The notes under the pieces were generated by a model. It ran no database searches and had not been told where the DNA came from. It was given only the letters and a program-made list of their open reading frames with translations. From Halorubrum vacuolatum (GTDB taxonomy: Archaea > Halobacteriota > Halobacteria > Halobacteriales > Haloferacaceae): 64,000 nucleotides of DNA. The translations under genes were made by a program, and so were the position numbers. Where the stretch lies: assembly GCF_900188065.1 (NCBI RefSeq), contig NZ_FZNQ01000010.1, positions 1 through 64,000 on the forward strand, written 5' to 3'. Positions 50,611 to 59,974 of this stretch are shown piece after piece (the first letter of the stretch is position 1; every line of letters begins with the position of its first letter).

Positions 50611-51192
50611 ATGGATGAACACACCCGCGATCCCGGGGTTGCGCCACCGCTGGGAAACCCGACCGGGTGGAACTCCGTCTCCACGGACCGTGATCCGGGT
50701 GATCCCTCTGCTGATACGTCGGAGACGCCATCGGAAGGGAGTGGATCGCCCCCCGACGCCGTGCTCGCTGGCGGCTACTGGGAGCACGCGACCCTTCGTC
50801 GGGCGACCGAACACGGTATTCGGCTGTTCAATGCGGGCGCTTTTCATGAGTCCCACGATTGCTTCGAGGACGAGTGGTACAACTATGGATCGGGGAGTAC
50901 GGAGTCCGCGTTTCTCCACGGGATGGTGCAGGTCGCCGCCGGCGCGTACAAACGCGCGGACTTCGAGAACGACGACGGGATGCGCTCGCTCTTCGAGACC
51001 GCACTCCAGTACCTCCACGGCGTTCCCGCGGACTTCTATGGGGTCGACGTGGAGGACGTCCGCGATCGGCTCCGTCGTGCGCTCGATTCCCCCGCAGCCA
51101 TCGACGACTGGCGGATCACGCTCGACGGCGCACAGCCGACCGCGTATCCGGCGGATTACGAGTACGCCGAGCGACTCGAACACGGTCCGTGA
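50611..51192 (+). CDS. DUF309 family protein
   Basis: 193 aa. The C-terminal two thirds carry the DUF309 signature [21 protein letters not shown] ... [15 protein letters not shown], with conserved His and Glu in HESHDCFE. Function unknown. The N-terminal 50 residues are low-complexity and may be a variable extension. Confidence 0.85.
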   Translation: MDEHTRDPGVAPPLGNPTGWNSVSTDRDPGDPSADTSETPSEGSGSPPDAVLAGGYWEHATLRRATEHGIRLFNAGAFHESHDCFEDEWYNYGSGSTESAFLHGMVQVAAGAYKRADFENDDGMRSLFETALQYLHGVPADFYGVDVEDVRDRLRRALDSPAAIDDWRITLDGAQPTAYPADYEYAERLEHGP

Positions 51193-51272
51193 CTCCGGCT
51201 GCCGGCTCCGATCGCCACAGCAGAACGCACGCGATCCGAACACCACTTATCCATCGCCGTCTACGAAGTCGT

Positions 51273-52088
51273 ATGGACGTCATCGAGTTGGGCGAGGGAC
51301 GGCCGGAGGTCGCGGTCGTCGGCGCGATCCATGGCGACGAGCCGTGTGGCGCCCGTGCCATCGACCGACTCATTCGTGAGGGACCGATCGTCGAACGCGC
51401 CGTCAAGTTGATCATTGCCAATGAGGAGGCGCTCGCCGAAAACGAGCGCTACCTCGATGAGGACTTAAATCGGGCGTTTCCGGGCGATCCGAACGCCGAC
51501 ACACACGAGGGTCGATTGGCACACCGGATCCAATCGGAACTGACGGGCTGTACGACCCTCGCGATCCACTCGACGCAGTCGTACGCGGGGCCGTTCGCGG
51601 TCGTCGATTCGATGGACGAGGTGGCTCGCGGGATCGCGCCCCATCTCCCGGTCGACAGCATCATCCAGACCGACGCGTTCACCGAGGGTCGGCTGATCGA
51701 ACATCCACACACCTTGGAGGCCGAGGCGGGAATACAGGGCTCGGAGACGGCCGCGGACAACGCGTATCAGCTGGTCCGAGCCTTCCTCGCGGCAACCGGC
51801 GCGTTGGCGATGCCCGGAATGGGCGCGGAATCGACCGGCGTCATCGATCTCGGCACCCGTGAGAAGGTCGAGGTGTTCCGGTTACGGGATCGGATCCCGA
51901 AGCCGCCTGCCGAGGAATATGAGGTGTTCGCGAACAACTTCCGGCAAGTGGAGGACGGCGAGCGCTTCGCGGCCGCCGACGGCGAACCCCTCGTCGCGGA
52001 GGAGTCGTTCTATCCGGTGCTGCTCTCGGCGTACGGGTACGCCGATCAGTTCGGATACGTCGCGGAGAAGGTCGGCGTCGTCCACTGA
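51273..52088 (+). CDS. succinylglutamate desuccinylase/aspartoacylase family protein
   Basis: 271 aa zinc carboxypeptidase-like fold. The zinc motif GAIHGDEPCG (HxxE), ANEEAL, EDLNRAFPG and IHSTQSY with a further His are seen. Deacylase of unknown substrate in haloarchaea. The ATG at 51273 is the first in a frame with matching composition, following a TATA-like CACTTAT. Confidence 0.85.
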   Translation: MDVIELGEGRPEVAVVGAIHGDEPCGARAIDRLIREGPIVERAVKLIIANEEALAENERYLDEDLNRAFPGDPNADTHEGRLAHRIQSELTGCTTLAIHSTQSYAGPFAVVDSMDEVARGIAPHLPVDSIIQTDAFTEGRLIEHPHTLEAEAGIQGSETAADNAYQLVRAFLAATGALAMPGMGAESTGVIDLGTREKVEVFRLRDRIPKPPAEEYEVFANNFRQVEDGERFAAADGEPLVAEESFYPVLLSAYGYADQFGYVAEKVGVVH

Positions 52089-52136
52089 CGCCGCCGTCTC
52101 CGTGCGTTTTGCGATATGTAACAGATACATCGTAGC

Positions 52137-53267
52137 TCAGGCGATCTTCATCATCCGTCTCTCGAACTTCCCGACCCGGACTTTCACCCACCCGGCGAGT
52201 TCGGCGTCGAGTTCGGGGTCGTCGGTGTCGACTCTAAGGACGCGAACGGCGTCGAGTTTGGCCCTGGAGGCGACGATCCGCACGTCACACTCGCGGATCA
52301 CCGCCGGCGAGAGCTGGGGATTTCCACGGCCGAAGACGAACCCCTGTCCGCCGATCGGCGAGACGACGATGACGTTCTCCTCGCCGAGTGAATCGAGGAT
52401 CTCCCGCTCCGTGGCATCCTGTACGATGACCTCGCCGTCCCGCCAGACGTCGACGCCGATCGGCGACGGTTCGAAGCCGAGTTCGGCCTTGATCGCCCCG
52501 ACCGTCGAACCCGGTCCGAGCACGTAGGTGACGCCCGTCCCCGCCCTGATGTCGGTGGCGACGCCCTCGGCGAGCGACTCGACGGTGCCGCCGCCGAGCT
52601 GTTTCGACGATTGGAGATCCTCGGCAACGGGGACGTGTGCGACCGCGCGGAGCTCCGGATGGACCTCGCCCGCTCGGTACTCGTCCTCGTCGATGTCCAT
52701 CACTTCCCGGCGTTCCGTCCGCGAGAAGCTTGCGACGACCTCGGCGGCGTCCTCCGGGGAGACGGCGAAGACGGACGAGTAGACCTTCACGCCGGCCGGC
52801 ACCCCGAGCATCGGCGTGTCGGTTCCCTCCAGCGCCTCCGCGACGTCCGCGGCGGTTCCGTCGCCGCCGACGAACCAGACGAGGTCGACGCCGCGGTCGA
52901 GAAATCCTCGAACCGCCCGTTTCGTGTGCTCGGCGGTGGTTTCGGGTGCTTCGTGTGATTCGGTTGCCTCAACCCGGTCGTTCGGTTCGGTTGGCTCGGA
53001 GGATTGATCCCCCGTTCCACTATCGATAACTCCAGCGAGGGTGATTCCCGCCTCACGGACGAGCGAGGCACCCATGGGATCCGCGGCGGCCGTAACCTCG
53101 ACATCTGGACGGATCGTCGCGAGCCGTGCGAGCGCCCGGCGTGCCCGGTCCGGTGCCCGTGGCTCTGCACCCCGATCTATCGCCTCCGCGACCTTTCCGT
53201 CGGTCCCTTTTAATCCGACCCGGCCGCCCATCCCCGCGATGGGGTTCATCACGAACCCGATGTGCAT
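52137..53267 (-). CDS. ATP-NAD kinase family protein
   Basis: 376 aa. It begins MHIGFVMNPIAGMGGRVGLKGTDG and has FVGGDGTAADVAEAL (GGDGT), GVPAGVKVYSSVFA and SPIGGQGFVFGRGN. Phosphorylates NAD or a related nucleotide. A Glu/Thr-rich insertion lies at about residues 85-110. The start at MHIGF matches family N-termini. Confidence 0.85.
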   Translation of the reverse strand: MHIGFVMNPIAGMGGRVGLKGTDGKVAEAIDRGAEPRAPDRARRALARLATIRPDVEVTAAADPMGASLVREAGITLAGVIDSGTGDQSSEPTEPNDRVEATESHEAPETTAEHTKRAVRGFLDRGVDLVWFVGGDGTAADVAEALEGTDTPMLGVPAGVKVYSSVFAVSPEDAAEVVASFSRTERREVMDIDEDEYRAGEVHPELRAVAHVPVAEDLQSSKQLGGGTVESLAEGVATDIRAGTGVTYVLGPGSTVGAIKAELGFEPSPIGVDVWRDGEVIVQDATEREILDSLGEENVIVVSPIGGQGFVFGRGNPQLSPAVIRECDVRIVASRAKLDAVRVLRVDTDDPELDAELAGWVKVRVGKFERRMMKIA

Positions 53268-53364
53268 GGCTGGCTCTCGCCGCCCGTCGGTAATAAACAC
53301 GATGCGGCCGACCCGGATCGCGACCGAAGGATCAATCCTTAATAGGGGGCCGGGATAAGCATCG

Positions 53365-53481
53365 ATGATGATTCCGCTCGCCGTTCAGCCGGAGCCGCTT
53401 CCGATCAGCGCGACCGCGACCGTCGTGCTCATCGCGAGCCTGCTCCTCGTCGTGCTGTGGGTCGCGTACCTGTATCGCTGA
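53365..53481 (+). CDS. 38-aa single-span membrane protein
   Basis: Begins MMIPLAVQPEPLPISATA and continues with one membrane helix ending LYR. It has haloarchaeal codon use and a start about 30 bp after AT-rich sequence (CCTTAATAGG). Divergent from the NAD kinase gene. Small single-span proteins of this type are common near respiratory or transporter genes; function unknown. Confidence 0.5.
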   Translation: MMIPLAVQPEPLPISATATVVLIASLLLVVLWVAYLYR

Positions 53482-53535
53482 TCGACTACCGGGCTGTTGC
53501 GGCTCTCACCCCCCTTTCGGGTCGAACCGTTTCTT

Positions 53536-54234
53536 TCACCGCCCGCTCCGGGCCGGCGCCTTCGTTCGTTCCCGCAGCCAGGCGGCGGCCGCCTCGGCCT
53601 CGGTCGCGTCCTCGGCGGTGATCTTCACGGTGACGTGCTCGCCGGGATACGACCCAACGCGGACCGCGAACCGCTCCTGTATCCCGGTGAAGCGGTCGAG
53701 CAGTTCGCTCTCCGGCTCGGCGACGTTGACGGCGACGGTGTGCATCGGCTTTCCCTCGAACTCGTCGGCGATCGAGTCGAACATCGCTTTCATTTCGGCG
53801 GGTACCCCCGGAAGGATATATGCCGATTCGACGACCGCGCCGGGCGCGACGCCCTCGATGTTCGCGAGTGGTCGGCATCCCGTCGGGAGATGTGTCGTCT
53901 CCGCGGTGAGGTCTTCGGCGCTGTAGCCGCGCGCTTCGAGCCACTCGGCGGCCTGCTCGTTCGGCTCCACGTCGCGTCCGAACGCGGCGGCGACCGCCTC
54001 CATGGTCACGTCGTCGTGGGTCGGCCCGAGCCCGCCGGTGACGATCACCGCGTCGTATTCGGCGTGCTGTTCGTTGACGACGCGGGCGATCTCGGCGATC
54101 GAATCGGGGACGACGGTCACCCGACGAACCCGAACCCCTCGCTCCGAAAGCTGCCGGCAGAGCCACGTCGCGTTCGTGTTCTCGGTGTCCCCGACGAGCA
54201 ATTCGTCCCCGACGGTGACGATGGCGACGTCCAT
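53536..54234 (-). CDS. CinA/molybdopterin-binding domain protein
   Basis: 232 aa. It starts MDVAIVTVGDELLVGDTENTNATWL; the MoeA/MogA-like phosphate-binding motif is VTGGLGPTHDDVTMEAVA, and LPGVPAEMKAMF follows. CinA-type N-terminal domain without the C-terminal amidase. Nucleotide or cofactor-related hydrolase activity is known for the family; substrate here unknown. Confidence 0.85.
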   Translation of the reverse strand: MDVAIVTVGDELLVGDTENTNATWLCRQLSERGVRVRRVTVVPDSIAEIARVVNEQHAEYDAVIVTGGLGPTHDDVTMEAVAAAFGRDVEPNEQAAEWLEARGYSAEDLTAETTHLPTGCRPLANIEGVAPGAVVESAYILPGVPAEMKAMFDSIADEFEGKPMHTVAVNVAEPESELLDRFTGIQERFAVRVGSYPGEHVTVKITAEDATEAEAAAAWLRERTKAPARSGR

Positions 54235-54358
54235 ATCCGAACCCACGGGCGGATGCCTCAAAAGGCCGCTGGGAACGATTCGAGCGCGGACGTGGCAGCG
54301 ACGCCGCTGGCGACCCACGAGGTTGTACAGATCATCCTCGGGAAGCCTGCCGCCGACC

Positions 54359-54418
54359 GACGGCTACGTCCCGTCCTCGACGGCTACGTCCCGTCCTCGA
54401 CGGCTACGTCCCGTCCCC
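54359..54418. repeat. three 20-bp tandem repeats at a gene end
   Basis: The 20-bp unit GACGGCTACGTCCCGTCCTC is present three times (last copy altered at its end). The array reaches into the last codons and stop of the DUF5803 gene. Not a multiple of three, so expansion shifts the 3' end of the gene. Confidence 0.75.
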
Positions 54419-55183
54419 GTCGTCTTCGTCCTCGTAGACGCCGAGTCCCATCTCCATCCGCCGCGCCTTCAGCTCCTCGAGTTGTCGACGGAACCGGAGC
54501 GTCCCGGCGACGGCGACGATCCCGCCGATGAGCGCGATACCCGCGAAGATGACCAGGTCACGTTCACGGTACGACTGGACGACGATCGACCCGCTCGTCA
54601 CGGAGTCCCAGACGATCCGGTCGCGACCGTCGACCTCCTCGACGGCGTGGCCCCGCGGGGAGACGTGTCCGACGATCGGAATGTCCGTGCTGAAGCCCTC
54701 GGGCAGGGTGACCGCATACGAGCCGTGCACGTAGGTCAACATGGTGAACCGGCGCGGGGATCCCTCCCCGGAGAGGGCGACCGTACCGCCCTCCATGTCG
54801 TCCGCGAAGCGGATCCACACCTCGTCGGGTGTCTGATCGACTTCGCCACCGCGCTCTCGGAACTCGCTGCCGTTGATCACCGTCCCATCGGGGTACTGAT
54901 ATCGGAACGCCCGGAACTCGAGCGGCTGGTCGCCGGCGTAGACGGTGTCCTGATACAGCCTGAGGGAGTCCCGTTCGGAGACGTTATACACCACGGTGTA
55001 GGTCCCGTCGGCGGCGAGATCGAAGTCCGCGTCCCGGTCGGTGTCGAAGTCGTATTCCCGTGGCGGGTCCGCATCGAGGGTTTCGTCCGACATCTCCCCC
55101 CCGCCGGTGACGAACGCGAGACACCCGGCGGTCACGACGAGCAGGGCGACACAGGCGAGCGCGAGGACGAATCGACGGTTCAC
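54404..55183 (-). CDS. DUF5803-like membrane lipoprotein
   Basis: 259 aa. Signal with lipobox VTAGC (Cys about 21), extracellular beta-rich domain and a C-terminal membrane helix (about 212-231) followed by RFRRQLEELKARRMEMGLGVYEDED in the cytoplasm. A conserved haloarchaeal family of unknown role. First gene of a unit downstream of DUF2110/TFE. Confidence 0.75.
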   Translation of the reverse strand: MNRRFVLALACVALLVVTAGCLAFVTGGGEMSDETLDADPPREYDFDTDRDADFDLAADGTYTVVYNVSERDSLRLYQDTVYAGDQPLEFRAFRYQYPDGTVINGSEFRERGGEVDQTPDEVWIRFADDMEGGTVALSGEGSPRRFTMLTYVHGSYAVTLPEGFSTDIPIVGHVSPRGHAVEEVDGRDRIVWDSVTSGSIVVQSYRERDLVIFAGIALIGGIVAVAGTLRFRRQLEELKARRMEMGLGVYEDEDDGDGT

Positions 55184-55230
55184 GGGTGCTCGGTGTGACT
55201 CACGGGTCGGATAGGGTTATGCTCACGGTT

Positions 55231-55938
55231 TCAGACGACACATCGCATCTCGGCCGGCAGGTACCCCCCGATGGCGGCCAACAGTCCCGGCGGGTCGGTC
55301 CCCTCCGCACAGACGATGCTCTGTTCGAGCAGCCCGAGCCGCTCGACGGTGACGATGTCGCGGGCGTGACCGGCGCGGTTCACCGTCGCACGTACCTCCC
55401 CGCGCGTCGCGGAGTTGACGTTGACCCGGCCCGGGCCGCGTTGCCATTCGTAGAGCCGATCGCGTTCCCCGTCGGCGAGACGGGGTGTCCTCCCGTCCGC
55501 GTCGTCGGCAGTATTCCCTTCATCCTCGCCGTGGACGAAGCGCATCGGCAGGTGCTGGACGAGCCCGAATCGCTCGACGACCTGTTCGGGGGAGCCGACG
55601 CCGAGGCCGAGCCGATCGGCGGGGATCCGAACCTCCTCGCCGGCATCGAGGACGAAACCGTCGGCGTCCCACGCCTCGAGCGTCCCGACGTACTCCTCGC
55701 CGGCTTGGAGTCCCTCGTCGTGTGCGACGATCTCGCCCCACGTCTCCGCGAGGACGTTCCGGGCGACGGTGGCGTCCTCGCCGGTCACGTCGACCTGCAC
55801 GAAGTCGTCGCCACGGACGCCGACCTGCCAGTCGACTTCGAGGTCGCCGACCTCGTTGTCGACGAGTGAGTTCATGCCGTCCAGCGAGCGCTCGCTGGCA
55901 TCACCTTCGACATAGCACTTGGTTGCAAGCACGACCAT
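55231..55938 (-). CDS. DUF2110 family protein
   Basis: 235 aa. It starts MVVLATKCYVEGDASERSLDGM and contains the WGEIV/GL..GEEYVGTLEAWDADGFVLDAGEEVRIPADRLGLG block, an OB/S1-like segment. Function unknown, but in haloarchaea it is consistently found after tfe, as here with a 1-nt overlap (TGATG), suggesting a link to transcription. Confidence 0.85.
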   Translation of the reverse strand: MVVLATKCYVEGDASERSLDGMNSLVDNEVGDLEVDWQVGVRGDDFVQVDVTGEDATVARNVLAETWGEIVAHDEGLQAGEEYVGTLEAWDADGFVLDAGEEVRIPADRLGLGVGSPEQVVERFGLVQHLPMRFVHGEDEGNTADDADGRTPRLADGERDRLYEWQRGPGRVNVNSATRGEVRATVNRAGHARDIVTVERLGLLEQSIVCAEGTDPPGLLAAIGGYLPAEMRCVV

Positions 55939-56462
55939 CAGCCGGTCACGTCCACGTTGAGCTCGTCACGAACCTCCTCGACGCGACGGGCCATCGCCTC
56001 ACGGAGGCGCTCGTTGTCCATCGCCTCGACGGGCGAGCCGCATTCGGGACACTCGAAGCCGAAGTCCATCGCCTCGCCGAACTCGAAGCGGATCGAACAC
56101 ACCTCACAGAGGTAGAACTCGTGGGTCCGCTCGTACTCCTCACGCTCTTCGAGGGCATCCAACAGCCGGTACAGCTCCTCTTCGAGGTTCTCCGGGATGT
56201 TATCGTAGTGGAACGTCCAGAGATACGTCAGCCAGCCCGAATCCTCGTCGCGGACCCGTCGGTAGGTCGCGAGGTCGTTCTCATAGAGGATGAAAAGCGC
56301 CCGACGGACGTCGTTTAACTCCAAGCCAAGCTCCTCGGCCAGCTCCTCGTCGGTCACCTCGCCTTCGGGTGGTGCCGCAGCGACCGGCATCCCCGTCGGC
56401 CCGACCAGCTCGTGGAGGTACTTCTGGATGACGGGGTCGTTCAGCAGGTCCTCAAAAGCCAT
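55938..56462 (-). CDS. tfe: transcription factor E (TFE alpha)
   Basis: 174 aa. N-terminal winged helix (FEDLLNDPVIQKYLHELVGP ... LAEELGLELNDVRRALFILYENDL) and C-terminal zinc ribbon (CEVCSIRFEFGEAMDFGFECPECGSPV). It assists TBP and TFB in promoter opening. The start at MAFEDLL fits the family. Operon with DUF2110. Confidence 0.93.
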   Translation of the reverse strand: MAFEDLLNDPVIQKYLHELVGPTGMPVAAAPPEGEVTDEELAEELGLELNDVRRALFILYENDLATYRRVRDEDSGWLTYLWTFHYDNIPENLEEELYRLLDALEEREEYERTHEFYLCEVCSIRFEFGEAMDFGFECPECGSPVEAMDNERLREAMARRVEEVRDELNVDVTG

Positions 56463-56630
56463 TGCCGGAAATTCGGACAGCAGCGGGGTTAAAAGCTCCG
56501 GAAGGTCGACGTGTCCGTCGATGCGCACCGATCCGCGGCGCTGATCGATCCATCCCCGAGCGTGTCCAACTCGATGCCCCGGCGGCTCCTCCGGCAGACC
56601 TTTATTCCGATCGACCGACGACCATCACGT

Positions 56631-57707
56631 ATGTCGGATACGGGGACGGATCCCGCAGGCGAACCGGCCGACAGCCCCGCGCCCCGCTCGTCGACGGAGG
56701 CGACCGATTCGGCCGCGCAATCCGACCCCGATCCGCCTTCGGACCCGATCCCTGCTTCGATCACGTCCCTGCTTACCGAGCCGTCGCGCAGGCGATCGGC
56801 TCTCGGCCTCCTCGCGTTCGTGCTCGTTCCGGTCGTTCTCGCGACGCCCGTTGCCGTCCCGATCGCGCTCCTCGCCGGGTTCGGCCCGCTCGTCGGCCTC
56901 CTGCTCGCGCTCGTCGGGGGTCCCGCCGTCTCGGCCGCGGTCGGGCCGATCCTCCTCGATCGGCGGATCGATCGCCTCCCGGCGGCCGACCTCGAGGACC
57001 GGCCATCGGCGTTCATCGAACACCGCGTCTCCGAACTCGCCGGGTCGGTGGGCGTCGAGCCCCCGACGGTGCGGATCGTCCGTGGCACCGCGGCGAACGT
57101 CGCGGTCGCGGACGGCTATCGGGGAGCCACCCTCGTCGTCTCGACTCGCCTGCTCTCGTTGCCGCAGGACGACCGCGATGCCGCGTTACGACACGCCCTC
57201 GTGCGATTACAACGCCGGGAGGTCGCGATCACGACCGCGCTGTTACCGGCCGCCGTGGCCGTGGAGACGCTGGCGATCGTGGCGACGCTGCTCGTCGGGC
57301 GGCGAAACGATCGGGGCGATACCGACCGTCGTGTCAACCGGATTCACGGGTATGAACCGGAACGGGGGCGTGTCCCCGGTCCAGTCGCGGCCGCGGCCGG
57401 CGTGCTCCTGTGGATCCTTATCCTTCCGGCGTGGCTCCCGTTCGTCGTCGCCGACCGCTTCCACGTCGCCGAGGGGCGTCGTGCGGCGGACGTCGCCGTT
57501 TCGCGAGTCGGCAAGCCGGAGCGCGACGGCCTGGCGAACGCGCTCTCGTTCGCCCGCGAAGCCGCCGGTGCCGCCGACTGGCCCCCGCTTTTCGACCGAC
57601 TCTCGCTTCTCTCCATGGCCGACGAGACGACGGATCGCGTTCGCGGGACGACCCCCCAGGAGACGCGGATCCGCCTCGCACGGCTCCGTTCGAAGCGGGC
57701 CGTGTGA
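56631..57707 (+). CDS. M48-like membrane protein lacking the zinc motif
   Basis: 358 aa. Layout as in HtpX/M48 peptidases: membrane segments at about 55-105, a soluble domain with VRIVRGTAANVAVADGYRGATLVVSTRLL, then the helix where the protease has HExxH but this protein has HALVR, followed by further membrane segments. Glu and the second His are lost, so it should not be a metalloprotease. Acidic Ser/Pro-rich N-terminus of about 45 residues. A genuine HtpX lies 0.8 kb downstream. Confidence 0.75.
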   Translation: MSDTGTDPAGEPADSPAPRSSTEATDSAAQSDPDPPSDPIPASITSLLTEPSRRRSALGLLAFVLVPVVLATPVAVPIALLAGFGPLVGLLLALVGGPAVSAAVGPILLDRRIDRLPAADLEDRPSAFIEHRVSELAGSVGVEPPTVRIVRGTAANVAVADGYRGATLVVSTRLLSLPQDDRDAALRHALVRLQRREVAITTALLPAAVAVETLAIVATLLVGRRNDRGDTDRRVNRIHGYEPERGRVPGPVAAAAGVLLWILILPAWLPFVVADRFHVAEGRRAADVAVSRVGKPERDGLANALSFAREAAGAADWPPLFDRLSLLSMADETTDRVRGTTPQETRIRLARLRSKRAV

Positions 57708-57816
57708 GGCGTTCGCTCTACGCGCAATGTGAAGCGGTCGCTGATGCGGGCCATCTGCATCCCGTGTCCCCCCTATCGGGGAGACCCCGTCCTGACGCTT
57801 CCCACCGCTCCCACGG

Positions 57817-58401
57817 TTATTCGTCGTCGCGCTCGTCGTTATTCGCCCCTTTGACCTCGTTTTGAGCGTCCACAACCCGTTTTCCGGTCGCCATCGGGAC
57901 GACCCGTCGGTCGGCGTCAACCCACTCGCGATCGAGTTCGGCACCCTGAAAGAGCCGGTCGAGGAGGACGGCGAGTCCAGCGACCTCCGAGTGTGGTTGG
58001 TTCGTCACGGCGACGTTGAAATCCGCCCGCTCGTACAGCTCCCACGGTACCTTCTCGCCGCCGACGACGACGAGGAGGTCCGCCGATGGGCGACGATGGG
58101 TCTCGCGGATCGATGCCTCGACGGTCTGGATCGGCTCGCCGTACATCGTCAGGTGGACGACGGTCCCCCCGAAGTTCCGGACGGCCGCCTTCTGATCCGC
58201 GCGTAACTCGACCTCGAAGGGCCCCCCGAATCGATCGGTGATGTCGCGGATCGTCTCGGCGGGGCCGCCCGCGTTGTCCGGCAGCACCACGCGGTCGGCG
58301 CCGAGCGCGCGGGCGGTCAACCCGACGTGTGTCGTCATCCGGTCGTCGCGGCCCGGCCGGTGACCGTACCGGAGGACGACGACCTCGCCTCCATCGTGCA
58401 T
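57817..58401 (-). CDS. trm56: tRNA (cytidine(56)-2'-O)-methyltransferase
   Basis: 194 aa SPOUT-fold enzyme. VVVLRYGHRPGRDDRMTTHVGLTARALGA, HLTMYGEP and LLVVVGGEKVPWELYERADFNVAVTNQPHSEVAGLAVLLDR are conserved Trm56 blocks. It methylates C56 in the T-loop of archaeal tRNAs. Monocistronic. Confidence 0.92.
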   Translation of the reverse strand: MHDGGEVVVLRYGHRPGRDDRMTTHVGLTARALGADRVVLPDNAGGPAETIRDITDRFGGPFEVELRADQKAAVRNFGGTVVHLTMYGEPIQTVEASIRETHRRPSADLLVVVGGEKVPWELYERADFNVAVTNQPHSEVAGLAVLLDRLFQGAELDREWVDADRRVVPMATGKRVVDAQNEVKGANNDERDDE

Positions 58402-58488
58402 ACCCGCCGTGCGTGAGCGAGGCGGGTGGACCTTTCGGTCCGGCGGGCGGGTGTGAGTTCCAATGAGAAACCGATGGCTGCGGCCGGT

Positions 58489-59361
58489 TCAGGCCGTCGC
58501 CATCTCCTTTTCGAGCTCGCGGAGGCGCTCGATGCGCTTCTCGGTGGAGGGGTGCGTCGAGGCGAGCTTGCCGATGAACCCGGAGCGGATCGGGATGATG
58601 AAGAAGGCGTTCATCTCGGCCTCCTCGCGGAGGTCCTCCTTCGGCACCTTGTCCATCCTGCCACTGATGCTGACCAGCGCGGAGGCGAGCGCACCGGGGT
58701 TACCCGTGATGAGCGCCGCGCCGCGGTCCGCGGAGTACTCGCGGTACCGCGAGAGCGCGCGGATCAGGAGGAACGAGATGATCCAGACGGCAAGCGAGAC
58801 GGCGATGGCGACCCAAACCGGGGGCGCGTTGCGGTCGTTGCCCGCGAAGAGCCAGCCCCAGCGGACGATGAAGAAGGCGATGGTCGAGAGGAACGAGGCG
58901 ATGGTCATCACCATGACGTCGCGGTTTTTGATGTGTGCGAGCTCGTGTGCGAGCACGCCCTCCAGTTCCTCCGTGTTGAGCGTGCGGAGGATGCCGGTCG
59001 TCACGGCGACGGTCGCGTTCTTCTGGTTCCGGCCGGTCGCGAACGCGTTCGGGACCTGCGAGTCGGCGACGGCGACCTTCGGCTTCGGGAGGTCGGCCTG
59101 CTGGCTCAGCCGTTCGATCTGGCGGTGCAACTCGGGATACTCGTCGGCGGTGACCTCACGGGCGCCCATGCTGCGGAGCGCGAGCTTGTCGCTGAAGAAG
59201 TACTGGACGAGCGAGAACCCGCCGAGCATGATCAACACGGTGAGCATCCCCGCGTTGAACATCTGGACCAGAATGCCGACGAACACGAGGTAGAGGGCGA
59301 ACAACAGGAACATCGTGAACGCCATGCGCCCACGCAGTCCCCAGTCCGTGTTCCATTGCAT
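58489..59361 (-). CDS. htpX: HtpX-type M48 zinc metalloprotease
   Basis: 290 aa. Two N-terminal membrane segments (about 14-55), HELAH at 139-143 with the third ligand Glu in EYSADRGAALITG, two further membrane segments (about 152-200). Membrane protein quality control. Starts MQWNTDWGLRGRMAFTM. Confidence 0.92.
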   Translation of the reverse strand: MQWNTDWGLRGRMAFTMFLLFALYLVFVGILVQMFNAGMLTVLIMLGGFSLVQYFFSDKLALRSMGAREVTADEYPELHRQIERLSQQADLPKPKVAVADSQVPNAFATGRNQKNATVAVTTGILRTLNTEELEGVLAHELAHIKNRDVMVMTIASFLSTIAFFIVRWGWLFAGNDRNAPPVWVAIAVSLAVWIISFLLIRALSRYREYSADRGAALITGNPGALASALVSISGRMDKVPKEDLREEAEMNAFFIIPIRSGFIGKLASTHPSTEKRIERLRELEKEMATA

Positions 59362-59486
59362 ACATCGGGGTAGCCGTTGAGCGGCTTAAAAGCTGCCGGA
59401 GGCGGTCAGGTCGGGCGGGGCGTCCCCTCGGCGGTCGGCGCTTTTATATGGTCGTTTGGCATGCGGCGACGCCCGGTTCGGTCGGA

Positions 59487-59639
59487 TCAGTACCGGTACT
59501 CGTTGAACCAGACGGCGTGCCCCTCGAGGATCGGCACCCGGCCGTCTCCGGCGGTTTCGCCGTGTTCGCCGGTTTCGCCGTGTTCGCCGGTTTCGCCGTC
59601 CTCGGTGTCGTCGCCGGCGTCGTCATGCTTGCCCGGCAT
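59487..59639 (-). CDS. possible 50-aa protein with Gly-Glu repeats
   Basis: Starts MPGKHDDAGDDTEDG, then GETGEHGETGEHGET from 18-bp DNA repeats, and ends DGRVPILEGHAVWFNEYRY. The C-terminal sequence looks constrained, unlike a chance frame. No family recognised and no clear promoter. Confidence 0.35.
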   Translation of the reverse strand: MPGKHDDAGDDTEDGETGEHGETGEHGETAGDGRVPILEGHAVWFNEYRY

Positions 59640-59768
59640 GTCGCCGCCGGTGATCAACCCGCGCGACGCCGCACCATGGTTGTTAACGCCTCTCACAGCC
59701 GGGTAGAGGAAACGATTGCTTATAAATATTCATGCTTCCCGGGCGTCAGGTCGTTTCTTCGGCCTCCG

Positions 59769-59868
59769 TCTCGCCCGTTCGGTCGTATCCGTGCAGTCTC
59801 GCCCGTTCGGTCGTATCCGTGCAGTCTCGCCCGTTCGGTCGTATCCGTGCAGTCTCGCCCGTTCAGTC
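59769..59868. repeat. 28-bp tandem repeats (three and a half copies)
   Basis: Unit of 28 bp starting TCTCGCCCGTTCGGTCGTAT, at 59769, 59797, 59825 and (partial) 59853. It does not encode a clear protein. Confidence 0.85.
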
Positions 59869-59900
59869 GCCCTCGGCCTCGGTCCTCCCCAGCCTCGGCG

Positions 59901-59974
59901 GGCGGGCGCCGGGTGGTCCGGCGCCCGCCCACCTCCCTCGCGCGGTTGCTCCTCGCGCCCGTCCATACGGGCGC
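59901..59974. other. two strong hairpins in a structured gene-free region
   Basis: A 12-bp perfect stem with 5-nt loop (59901-59912 / 59918-59929) and an 8-bp perfect stem with CCAT loop (59955-59962 / 59967-59974). Minus-strand TATA-like GGTATATAACC (60019-60029) lies at the right distance to transcribe both hairpins. Candidate structured RNA; 59640-60097 has no clear protein gene. Confidence 0.4.
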
